A DNA stretch of 64,000 bases from Stentor roeselii. Lineage: Eukaryota; Ciliophora; Heterotrichea; Heterotrichida; Stentoridae. The notes beneath the pieces were generated by a model that searched no databases, was not told the origin of the DNA, and saw nothing but the letters and a program-made list of their open reading frames with translations. Where the stretch lies: NCBI GenBank assembly GCA_006503475.1, contig RSEH01000167.1, positions 44,282-108,281 of the forward strand, read 5' to 3'. The position numbers and the translations under genes are program-made. Shown here piece after piece: positions 18,135 to 26,252 of this stretch; positions within the stretch are counted from its first letter, which is position 1, and every line of letters starts with the position of its first letter.

Positions 18135-19205
18135 TTATAAAGATTCCAGTTTAACCAAACTAAGACTTCCACAATTAACACAAAATTTGGAGTTATCAGA
18201 AACAAATCCACATCCATTACATTGCAAAACAATTCTTTTAATCTCTAAATCATCCTGATAAATCTGCTTAAGACTAATTTTCCTTTCCATATTTCTCTTT
18301 CCAAATTTATCAAACCTAGCACTCTGGCCATTTTTCCCCTTTTTCTTCTTCCTCTGCACAGCAGGAGTATTAGAAACTCCGTGACCCAATCCAATTTCCT
18401 TAACTTCCCCATCATCATCTCTATTTTCTTCCCTAGACTCAGTCCTCGGCAAAGTCAAATCAATTTTTTTTTTCTTTAAAAAAATTCCATTCCCTTCATT
18501 TTTTCCAAAAATTTCCTTCATCGACTTAACTTTTTTCACAGTCCTCTTCAAATTCAAAACAACAGGAGGAGGTTTCGGTTTATTTAAAATAAACTTACAG
18601 ATCTCAATATGACTTTCCGCAATATTCGGAGCAAATTTCCTAGAACAATACTTACAAGGTAAATAATCCGCATAAACAGAAGTTTTTTTCGACTTTCGCA
18701 GTGATTCTATCAGTTGAAGATGCTGCTTCTGCCATTTAGAATTCGGGTATTTCAGCAATGGAGGACTGCGCTTCGGAGAAACTCTTAAAGAATTCGGTCT
18801 TTCAGTGAAAGAAAGCAAAGGAAGGCGCTTTTTCGCCATGTCGAAGACAGGGCGCTTCTTAGAAGCCCATTGACAGGCCTGTTGATGTTTTTCAATCCTT
18901 TCCAGAAGAAACCGTCTTTTGCAGAACCTGCAGGTTCTGCATGTTTCAGAAGAGTCTTCCTGTACGATGTTCAGGGTGCGGGTTTCTTGAGAACAAGTTA
19001 AATAATGACTGGAAATCGTTGTTATTTCCACGTTTTCTTCACATTTTCCGCATCGGGTCCTTTCAGGTTGAAAGGTGACTTGAAGTCCAGGGTGGTATTT
19101 TTTATGATGTAGAAAAATAGTAGAAGACGAGAAATCTTTAAGACTTTTTATTTCTTACCAGTTTCCACAAGTGACTTTAACAAGTTTAGCACTTTCAACA
19201 CTCAT
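18135..19205 (-). CDS. ZC2HC1-type zinc-finger protein with 15-nt intron
   Basis: 351 aa after splicing. Exon 1 starts at ATG 19205 (MSVESAKLVKVTCGNC) and joins exon 2 after removing 19144-19158. The splice falls inside a zinc finger: CGNC, then HHKKYH, made only when the intron is removed. A second pair follows (CGKCEE, then HYLTC). Next come the ZC2HC1 hallmark CRFCKRRFLLERIEKHQQAC with the KKRPVFDMAKKR tail, and another C2HC finger (CKYCSRKFAP, then HIEIC). The C terminus has a zinc ribbon (CNGCGF, then CVNC). ZC2HC1 proteins are conserved in ciliated organisms but poorly understood. An internal GTG at 19029-19031 in exon 2 is not the start. The ATG is 6 bp from that of the divergent HID1 gene. 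Confidence 0.85.
19144..19158 (-). other. 15-nt spliceosomal intron
   Basis: Sense strand GTAAGAAATAAAAAG. Left in, it gives an in-frame stop; taken out, it fuses CGNC to LKDFSSSTIFLHH and so completes a C2H2-like finger. The finger spanning the junction is strong evidence that it is real. Confidence 0.88.
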
Positions 19206-19211
19206 AATTAT
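19206..19211. promoter_or_regulatory. 6-bp divergent intergenic space (shared promoter)
   Basis: Only AATTAT separates the start codons of the zinc-finger gene (minus) and HID1 (plus). Promoter elements for each gene must lie in the other's coding sequence, or leaders must be almost absent. Confidence 0.6.
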
Positions 19212-21170
19212 ATGGGAGCCAACTCCTCCATCAGAGCTTTTAATGAAAATTTCTTGACTCGTATCAGGTCTGAATCAGGACTTTACGAAGACCCTTTATT
19301 CTGGAAAGGCCTTTTCGAGACTTTATCACCTTTTGTGCAGATTCCAGACTTGTCACAAGTTTTAATGAGCCAGCCGATGAACTTGATACATGTTTGTCAA
19401 CTTTCGACAGAATTTTTAGAAGTTGCTTGGCTGCAGGTTGAAGAATTGGGTGAAGGTTTAATAAGATCATGTGAAAACTCGCTGAACTTTTTGAGTTCTG
19501 TTGTTCCTGTCACTGTCGAGCTGAACAGGCTTGAGTTCTTTTGGGACTGCAACATGCGGGCTTATCGAAGTTTAAAAGCTTGTATTGGTTTGTTTTCGAG
19601 TCACTTTTTTGGATCTTCTGCTTCACAGACCATGACGATGAACCAGTTCACAACGCATACAATTGTGGAAAACTCGCAGATTTGTAATAAAAGACGTGAA
19701 ATGATTGGAAAGGTTTTAGTTTCTTGTTTGATGGGTGGAAACTATGCTTTTAAGGTGTTGTTGACGAGAGATATTTTGATTAGTGAGGAGTTTTTAGTGG
19801 CTTTGATTGAAACTTTAACACAGAAAAGCCCGGAACTGGTTTCAACGACTTGTAAAGTCCTGTCATTGATGCTCAGTCAGGACCTGGAAACTCAGGCCTG
19901 CAGTGAAGATGTGAATTTTGTGAAGGATCTTCTGAAACAGCGAAAAAAAGGCCAGATTAACATCGTTTTTCAATTTTTTAAGTCATTATCAGACGAAAAC
20001 ATCAATAAAGTGTTATACTGCGTATTACTCGCCAGTCATCGCCTTGAAGGTTCAGAGCAGATCGAAACAGTTTTAGACTTAATTTCAAAACTTTTCACTG
20101 TCAGCAGTCTTTACTGCAAGTACATCGCACTTAACAAGAACATTTCAATAGCCTCAACGATTTTAAGCTCTCGCGAATACCTTCATCCTAGAGAGACCTG
20201 CAAGTCCTTCAGTTCAGTTTTTTACGCTTTGAGTCTTTTCCGCGAGTTCACCGTCTCTTTAACCACTGCGGAGGTGAACTATTTGTTGGAGATTCTCTTT
20301 AAACTAGTCCTCGCAGGACAATACGAGCATCAAGAGCACTTCCCTTCAATCCTCGCAACTTTTTGCAACGTTTCAGCTTTCGTGATCCGAATAAGCCAAG
20401 AAAACTCTCAGTTGATTACTTTAGTTTTTGAGTATTTAACTGAAAAATCCTGGCTTTTATCTCGAAAAATGAATCATTTAAATGTTTTTTACGTGATTCA
20501 AGGAATTAATAACTTGATTCAGTATCAGTGGGAAGGTTGCAACTATTTGGTTTATTTTTTAGTGAAGAAAAAAGAATCGTTTTATAAGATTATCAGGATG
20601 CAGGTCGATACTCCTGATGAAGTTTATTTAGATGACCAGGCCACTGACGGCGAGTTGGAAGCCGAATCGATGAGCGAAGAAGAAAATCATTCAGATCAGT
20701 CCAGCCTTTCAAATCATTCAGAAAAGTCTCAATCTGAGGAAGTGAAAGATGAATCTGACAGTTCTTGTGATGAGGTCTTTAGTGAAAGAAATGATCGGGT
20801 TATCGAGTTAGAACAAATCAATGAAGGACTCATCCTCGGCCTTAACGCGCATGGTCCAGACGAGTTGGTTCAAAGGACTTCTTATTTAAACACACATGTA
20901 AGCACTGAAGACCTAGACCGGCGGAATACAGTTCAACATATCGAGATTAAAGAAGAAGAATGGAAACCCACCCCTGAATGGATGCTGGTCTGGAAAACTC
21001 GACTTCCTATGAAATGCATTTTTGTCACTATCAAAGAAACCTTTTCACTCATCGTCGACCTACAGGACCAGGGGAAAAAATTAGAGGAAATCACAGAAGA
21101 ACTGAAAAATTTGACACTTGTCGGAGTCTTGCCAAGACCTCATCCGATTTGTCAGGTCCAGCTAGTGTAG
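19212..21170 (+). CDS. HID1: HID1 family protein
   Basis: 652 aa. Peripheral Golgi/TGN protein needed for regulated secretion and dense-core granule formation in animals. It begins MGANSS, a good N-myristoylation signal as in HID1, followed by an EDPLFWKGLFE block. The body is all-helical HEAT-like. An acidic Ser-rich insert (about residues 475-530) precedes the highly characteristic C terminus: RLPMKCIF, then TLVGVLPRPHPI near the end (animal HID1 has GTLVGLLPVPHPI). Somewhat shorter than animal HID1 (about 790). In a ciliate the likely cargo is extrusomes or cortical granules, an inference. Ends TAG. Confidence 0.88.
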   Translation: MGANSSIRAFNENFLTRIRSESGLYEDPLFWKGLFETLSPFVQIPDLSQVLMSQPMNLIHVCQLSTEFLEVAWLQVEELGEGLIRSCENSLNFLSSVVPVTVELNRLEFFWDCNMRAYRSLKACIGLFSSHFFGSSASQTMTMNQFTTHTIVENSQICNKRREMIGKVLVSCLMGGNYAFKVLLTRDILISEEFLVALIETLTQKSPELVSTTCKVLSLMLSQDLETQACSEDVNFVKDLLKQRKKGQINIVFQFFKSLSDENINKVLYCVLLASHRLEGSEQIETVLDLISKLFTVSSLYCKYIALNKNISIASTILSSREYLHPRETCKSFSSVFYALSLFREFTVSLTTAEVNYLLEILFKLVLAGQYEHQEHFPSILATFCNVSAFVIRISQENSQLITLVFEYLTEKSWLLSRKMNHLNVFYVIQGINNLIQYQWEGCNYLVYFLVKKKESFYKIIRMQVDTPDEVYLDDQATDGELEAESMSEEENHSDQSSLSNHSEKSQSEEVKDESDSSCDEVFSERNDRVIELEQINEGLILGLNAHGPDELVQRTSYLNTHVSTEDLDRRNTVQHIEIKEEEWKPTPEWMLVWKTRLPMKCIFVTIKETFSLIVDLQDQGKKLEEITEELKNLTLVGVLPRPHPICQVQLV

Positions 21171-21203
21171 TTAGTTAAAAGGACTGAAGGTCTTGTAAGC
21201 TAA

Positions 21204-21872
21204 TTATTTTCCTTGGTAATATCGAGGAGGTGCGTTTATTATGTTTAAGCCTGGGATTTGATAGGTTTGACCAGGGTTTTGATAGCCTAGACCGGGGGTT
21301 TGAGTGTAAGGGTTTAGGCTCGCTGCTCCTCCGTATATTGGCGGAGCTGCTAAAGGCACTTGAGGTCTTGTTATGGGAATTGGAGCCACTCCTGCTATAA
21401 ATGTGGAATTTGGGCTTGAGTTGTTGACTTGGCCACCTGCATTTGGATATCGCAACATTTGAGTTGGACCTGCTTGCATTAGATTTGCTTGGTTCATTGG
21501 AACTATTGGAACGTTTCTTGGGCCTTGGTATTGAGGAGGTGGTCTAATCGCTGGATTATTCCCAGGTATATTTTGTGTATACTGGCTCGGGTTTACATTC
21601 ACTGTGGCTTGAGGATACCCTTGAGGATACCCTTGAGGATACCCTTGAGGATACCCCTGAGGATACCCCTGAGGATACCCAGGGTTCAGTTGCACTGGCT
21701 GCTTCAGCTGAGGTGGAGGGAGAGTCCCTGTTACCTGGATATCAAGAGAAACCAAGTTCTGGGCCAAAACTTTCGCATATTGAAAGGCATTCTCTTCTTC
21801 GCCTTGGTTAATATAGTACTCGAAATATTGAACGTATTGGTTAATCGTGTCATCATCAAGATATTCAGTCAT
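21204..21872 (-). CDS. GYPQ-repeat, Pro/Gln/Asn-rich protein
   Basis: 222 aa. About 47 acidic, probably helical N-terminal residues (MTEYLDDDTINQYVQYF, then NAFQYAKVLAQNL) are followed by a low-complexity tail with six perfect GYPQ repeats and many Pro, Gly, Gln, Tyr and Asn. Tails of this kind occur in annexin-VII-like, COPII and RNA-granule proteins and favour weak multivalent binding or phase separation. Function unknown. Stop is 33 bp from the HID1 stop (convergent), start 47 bp from the PI4-kinase stop (same strand). Confidence 0.75.
   Translation of the reverse strand: MTEYLDDDTINQYVQYFEYYINQGEEENAFQYAKVLAQNLVSLDIQVTGTLPPPQLKQPVQLNPGYPQGYPQGYPQGYPQGYPQGYPQATVNVNPSQYTQNIPGNNPAIRPPPQYQGPRNVPIVPMNQANLMQAGPTQMLRYPNAGGQVNNSSPNSTFIAGVAPIPITRPQVPLAAPPIYGGAASLNPYTQTPGLGYQNPGQTYQIPGLNIINAPPRYYQGK
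21608..21681 (-). repeat. 12-bp tandem coding repeat (GYPQ)
   Basis: Six near-identical 12-bp units on the minus strand, differing mainly at one T/C position, encode consecutive GYPQ. Near identity at the DNA level suggests recent slippage. Confidence 0.9.
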
Positions 21873-21919
21873 CTTTATAATCTACAATTTTAAAAATTTG
21901 AAACTTTCAATTCTGAAAC

Positions 21920-23776
21920 CTACAAAATTCCGTTAGTCAAGTACTGAAAGTCGTCATACTTGTCAGTTCTCCAGTTATTCGTCGATTGGTAAACCAAGTC
22001 TTCTATAAAAGCCATGCATTTCTCATCAGTAAGTCCCAGTTGCAGCCGGTCCTTGATACCCTCAACAGCTTCTTCAAAGTTTCCCAAGCATTCCATTCCC
22101 GAATCCGCTCCCATAGCACTGACAGTGACCATAAAATTATTCACATGTTTTCTAACCTCTAAAAATCCCTGCAAAAGTAAAATCTTGAAAAACCCAAACA
22201 TCTCGCCATCAAGTCCTCCCATGACCTGCACAAGTTCATGATTAAGTTTAAAAGGAGCGCTTTCAAATCCAAGATTTCCAGGACTAGTAGTTAAAAAGAA
22301 GCCAAAATCAATATGAATGACATGTCCTTTACTATCAATAAGAATATTTGCATTGTGTCTGTCCTTGATACTTAAAATATAACTCAACAATGAATACCCC
22401 GCCATGCTTCTAACAAAGTTTCTTTGAGCTTCTTCAAAAGAATTTGACCAAGTTTCTTCGAAGAACTCACGAAGAGATGTGAAATTGGGAAAGGTCTTTT
22501 TAATGCTATGAATTGATAAAGCATTGGGAATATACTCGATCATTCCCATGTAGTGAGAGATGACTCTGATTTCGTAAGGCCGAAGGTAGAGAGAAAGATG
22601 AGCCTCGTCCCAGATTTGCTTGATTTGAATGATCAGCTGCATTGCGAGGTACTCTTGACGAAGGTCGTCAAGTCCTTTCACGATCACGCCTCGAAGCTTC
22701 CAGGATGAAAACGCGCCCCATTCGGAGGATTCTCTGATTTTTTTTTTTAGGTCTTCCCAGGACTCGCCCCAGACTTCTTGGTCGTGAACTTCGAAGCTGT
22801 CGCTTTCTTTTCTTGATTTTAAGTAGTCTAGACCTTTCTCTGCACCTTGCACGAATTCGCTGTATCCTTTAAATCTATCGTTTTTGTCTAAGGTCTTGTC
22901 GATTCCTTCTATGTCTAATGTGTTTAGGTCAAATGGTATATCTTCTGGAGCGGAATTTATTGTCTGGTGATCGGAATGGCTTTCTTCGTCTACTGCGATT
23001 GTTTCTAATATTAGCTTGAATGGAACTCGAGATTTCGTTGAAAAACAAAGACTTTTGTCGAAATGTACTCGGACCACTTGAGCAGGTTCATCATCAGGCT
23101 CATTAAAAAAACGTAGTCCAATTACAGGACCTCTAAAAAGTTTTTGTTCAGATTTATTACAATTTCTATGAAGTTCTCTTGTATTTTTAATAGTTTTATT
23201 CACACTTTTAAGCCAAAGTTCAAGTTTTGAGTTTCTTTCATCATTAGGAACTTGATTAAGCCCGACACTGATTTTACAGAGTAACTGAATAATGCTCATT
23301 TGATAAGAGTAGTAGTTTGAGCGAATACTTTTTCTGTTGAATCCATCAATTTCAGAATCTTCTGATGGCAGGTCGAAGAAATGTGGAGGGGCTGATGATG
23401 AGAAATGTTTTGGTAGCCGAGCATTGACGATAACCATTTCAAGACTTTCTAAAAGACTTTCAATTGACTCTTTTTTCTCTTCGCTTGAAGCGCAAATGAA
23501 TGCTGATAGATGTCCATGCAATGAAAGCGCAAATAAATGAGAATCGATACTAGCAGAGAGAAGAATTCTATGTATTTCATTGCATCCTGGATTGTGAAAT
23601 GATAGGCTAAGCAGCTGTGGAATGAAAAATTCGTACGTTTCTAGCGGATAAGATGCGATTTTTGAGATAAGATGTGATAAAATCTCGATTTGCTTACTGG
23701 AGTTCAGGTATTCTAGCAGCATAGGAAAGGTGAAATGGTCACAGTTGAAGAGACGAAGGAGGGAGTCATTCGACAT
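21920..23776 (-). CDS. PI4KB: Type III phosphatidylinositol 4-kinase (PI4KB/Pik1-like)
   Basis: 618 aa. Makes PI4P on Golgi membranes. The catalytic domain fills the last 300 residues: VKGLDDLRQEYLAMQL, SLYLRPYEIRVI, then the catalytic and activation loops LSIKDRHNANILID and HVIHIDFGFFLTTSPGNLGF, AFKLNHELVQVMGG, closer to PI4KB than to PI4KA or PI3K. The N-terminal 250 residues contain a reduced helical region (LLCKISVGL, then KLFRGPVIGLRFFNE). Shorter than human PI4KB (about 800) but all catalytic residues are present. Its neighbours HID1 and the GYPQ protein make a plausible Golgi trio, though ciliate gene order is rarely functional. Confidence 0.93.
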   Translation of the reverse strand: MSNDSLLRLFNCDHFTFPMLLEYLNSSKQIEILSHLISKIASYPLETYEFFIPQLLSLSFHNPGCNEIHRILLSASIDSHLFALSLHGHLSAFICASSEEKKESIESLLESLEMVIVNARLPKHFSSSAPPHFFDLPSEDSEIDGFNRKSIRSNYYSYQMSIIQLLCKISVGLNQVPNDERNSKLELWLKSVNKTIKNTRELHRNCNKSEQKLFRGPVIGLRFFNEPDDEPAQVVRVHFDKSLCFSTKSRVPFKLILETIAVDEESHSDHQTINSAPEDIPFDLNTLDIEGIDKTLDKNDRFKGYSEFVQGAEKGLDYLKSRKESDSFEVHDQEVWGESWEDLKKKIRESSEWGAFSSWKLRGVIVKGLDDLRQEYLAMQLIIQIKQIWDEAHLSLYLRPYEIRVISHYMGMIEYIPNALSIHSIKKTFPNFTSLREFFEETWSNSFEEAQRNFVRSMAGYSLLSYILSIKDRHNANILIDSKGHVIHIDFGFFLTTSPGNLGFESAPFKLNHELVQVMGGLDGEMFGFFKILLLQGFLEVRKHVNNFMVTVSAMGADSGMECLGNFEEAVEGIKDRLQLGLTDEKCMAFIEDLVYQSTNNWRTDKYDDFQYLTNGIL

Positions 23777-24329
23777 TTGCTGAAATGGTTTTTTGTATGA
23801 TTTTGAAATGAGTTACTTTTGAGAGAAAGACGAGGGAAGAGAGATATTTGTGTTGAAACGGTTTGATTTATGGATTGGAATTTGAGAATTGTGATAAGTA
23901 TGATGAGTGAATAAGAAATGAGGTTTTTGGTGGAATTAATCAAATTAAATAAAGACTTGCAAATATTGGAATGATGAGTAAATCTTTTCCAGTGATTTTA
24001 AATCGATACTAGGCACTTTTTACTAAATTTGATATGTTTGAATGGAGATATTCTAAAAAGAAAAGCAACTCCAAGTAATTAAAGAAGACTTAATATCAAC
24101 ATAATAAAAAAAATTCTTAAAGAAGTAGTTGCTTAGAGCAAATCTAAAATAATACAATCTTCCTAAATTTCCAGTTTTCCTTTCAAAAGATTTTTAAAAA
24201 TAAAGCTGCTGTGAAACTAATATCAAAAAATCCATCAAGTACCAAAGCGATCTGCTTGTATTCACCAAGCCAGCAGAAGGACCTCTCTAGTTAAAAACTC
24301 CTGAAAAACCGAAGAAAAGAATCTTATAA
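23777..24329. promoter_or_regulatory. Divergent intergenic region, AT-rich
   Basis: 553 bp between the start codons of the PI4-kinase and a coiled-coil gene. It must hold both promoters. I see no specific motif, RNA gene or repeat beyond A/T runs. Confidence 0.5.
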
Positions 24330-25154
24330 ATGGCAACAGGCGAGCAGCTGCATCACTTAGAAGAGCTTCTGAAACAGAAACAAGAACTTCGAGAACAACA
24401 GCTGATAGAAAACAAATACTCAGAAGCAGAAACATCCTCAATAGAGATAGCGAAACTTCAAGAGAAGCTCAAATCGAAGCAGTTAGACCACCTTATCCTT
24501 TCCCAGAACAACGAGCGAGAACTATTCGAAAGACAGTTCGAAGAAGAAAAAAACTCCCTTAACAAGACCTGGGACACGCTCTTCGACTCTTACAACTCAA
24601 AATGTGAAAACGAGATCCAAGAATTCAACAAAAAGCGTAAAGAAGACGTTTTAGCTGAAAAAAAACGCCTTGAAAGCACTCTTCACATGTTTTTCAAACC
24701 TAGCTCAGCTTTACTCAACATGACAAGGTGCAAGGAAAAGGCCATCAAAGCAGGAAAATATGCCGACGCTCAGATCTTGCATAATCAGATTGAAGAAGCT
24801 AAAGCTTTTGAAGAGTCGAAATTTGCTGATCAAAAAAGAGCTGCTGTTGATCAAGGAATTTTGAATTTTCAGCAGGTTTATGAGAAAAAGCTTCAGAATT
24901 TGAAAAAAAGACATCATGCTGGGTTTAATGAGCTGGAAATTCAGAGAGCTGGGGAATTTAATGTTGTGGTTAAGAAATATGAAAATTTGAAGAGGGATAT
25001 GGAGAATAATCATGAGATTCGAAGGAATATTCATATGGGAAAACATACTACTGCTGCAGGAAGACATCATCAGAGTCCTAATAAAGGAATGTACTCCACT
25101 AGCTCATCTTTGAACCCCATGAGTTCAGTCCGCAGGGCAGAAGATGATTCCTAA
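24330..25154 (+). CDS. Coiled-coil protein, unknown
   Basis: 274 aa. Almost wholly charged helix (residues 1-235) with heptads such as HHLEELLKQKQELREQQ and EEEKNSLNKTWDTLFD. A less charged break in the middle (MFFKPSSALLNMTRCKEKAIKAGKYADAQIL) looks like a compact helical hairpin. The tail is Ser/His-rich and disordered. Structural, perhaps cytoskeletal; I cannot place it in a family. Followed after 42 bp by the E3-ligase-like gene on the same strand. Confidence 0.75.
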   Translation: MATGEQLHHLEELLKQKQELREQQLIENKYSEAETSSIEIAKLQEKLKSKQLDHLILSQNNERELFERQFEEEKNSLNKTWDTLFDSYNSKCENEIQEFNKKRKEDVLAEKKRLESTLHMFFKPSSALLNMTRCKEKAIKAGKYADAQILHNQIEEAKAFEESKFADQKRAAVDQGILNFQQVYEKKLQNLKKRHHAGFNELEIQRAGEFNVVVKKYENLKRDMENNHEIRRNIHMGKHTTAAGRHHQSPNKGMYSTSSSLNPMSSVRRAEDDS

Positions 25155-25196
25155 GAATAAGAATAAGATTAAAGCCCCATTTATATAAGTCTATTC

Positions 25197-26123
25197 ATGT
25201 GGCCCTCCTCGCCGTCCACTCAAACACGTTCGGCCAGTTCTTCTTGTTCTTTAAGTCCTCAGTCCTTTTCACTGCACCCTGAATGCGTGAACTACCTGAC
25301 CTGCACATTTTGCACAGAGCCCTTCAGCGGGTACGTTTTCGCCTGTCCTCAGCACCCAGATATAAAAATATGCACCGACTGTTACAGAAGAAAAGTGATT
25401 TGTTATCATTGCAAACGCGAACTTCAAAGAAGCATCCAAATCGAAGAGATGTTAGGAATGATTTCAATCATTTGCAACCTCTGCGGAACAAGTGTCAGAA
25501 TGAGCGAATATTCAAATCATCGTAAAGTTTGCGAAAGTCGTGGAAAATTCGTATGTGCCTTCGAAGTAGGTGAAAACCGATGCACGTTCTGCACTGAAAA
25601 AAGCGATTTTATTTTCACGCATTACGTTGTAGATCATCGTGTTCTTGAATACAACTCTTTGATTGATACTATTATTTTGCCTCATGCTCAGCTTCACTTT
25701 TCTCCCAGGGAAATCGAGAAGCCCTTTAAAACTGCCTTGGGACTGCCTTGTTACACCTCGTTGTTTTATTTGTATATTCTTAACTTCCAGGGTGTTAGGG
25801 TGTTAGTTGAGTTCTTCTATCGAGTCCCTTGTAAAAGCTTTTTGTTGGTTGCTAGAAGTGAAAAAACTGTCAGGATTCAAATTCAGATGCTTGTTCCGAG
25901 GAATGGAGTTTATGGAATTTCTATGGGATTCGCTCGTGATGAAGTTGAAACGAAAGAAGGACAGTCTGTTAATTTCAGTGAAAATCAACCTTTGCATATG
26001 CATAACTCCAATATGATTAGAAGTATTTGTGCCTTTGAAATTGATGTTTTTGACATGTATGAAAAGTACTCGATGATTCATGGAGATTGCAGGTTTGCCC
26101 AGTTCGGGATTAAAATTGTATAG
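25197..26123 (+). CDS. SINA/SIAH-like E3 ubiquitin ligase
   Basis: 308 aa. RING-like start CTFC..FACPQH..ICTDCYRRKVICYHCKREL, then a Sina-type second zinc module (ICNLCG, YSNHRKVCE, FVCAFEV, CTFC, HYVVDH), then a beta-sandwich-like C-terminal half (VEFFYRVPCKSFLLVAR, VRIQIQMLVPRNG). This is the order of SIAH/SINA ligases (RING, two zinc fingers, TRAF-like substrate domain). The RING spacing is slightly unusual. A telomere-like 17-mer at 25790-25806 codes for QGVRVL in the middle of the TRAF-like part and may instead be a 15-nt intron (see that entry). Confidence 0.75.
   Translation: MWPSSPSTQTRSASSSCSLSPQSFSLHPECVNYLTCTFCTEPFSGYVFACPQHPDIKICTDCYRRKVICYHCKRELQRSIQIEEMLGMISIICNLCGTSVRMSEYSNHRKVCESRGKFVCAFEVGENRCTFCTEKSDFIFTHYVVDHRVLEYNSLIDTIILPHAQLHFSPREIEKPFKTALGLPCYTSLFYLYILNFQGVRVLVEFFYRVPCKSFLLVARSEKTVRIQIQMLVPRNGVYGISMGFARDEVETKEGQSVNFSENQPLHMHNSNMIRSICAFEIDVFDMYEKYSMIHGDCRFAQFGIKIV
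25790..25806 (+). repeat. Two telomere-type units inside a coding region; possible 15-nt intron
   Basis: GGGTGTTAGGGTGTTAG is two tandem copies of the heterotrich telomere unit. The 15 nt at 25792-25806 (GTGTTAGGGTGTTAG) also begin GT, end AG and have the exact length of local introns. Removal keeps the frame and turns NFQGVRVLVEFFY into NFQVEFFY. No stop lies in it, so coding and intron readings are both open. Confidence 0.6.
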
Positions 26124-26252
26124 TAATTGATTGAATATGGAAATTATAGATTTCTTTATTTTCATAAGCAAAGTCCTTTCTTGCAATTTAAACTGATAAC
26201 CTTCTCTAACCATAATTTATTCCAAGATTTACCCCACATCAAAATTATATAA

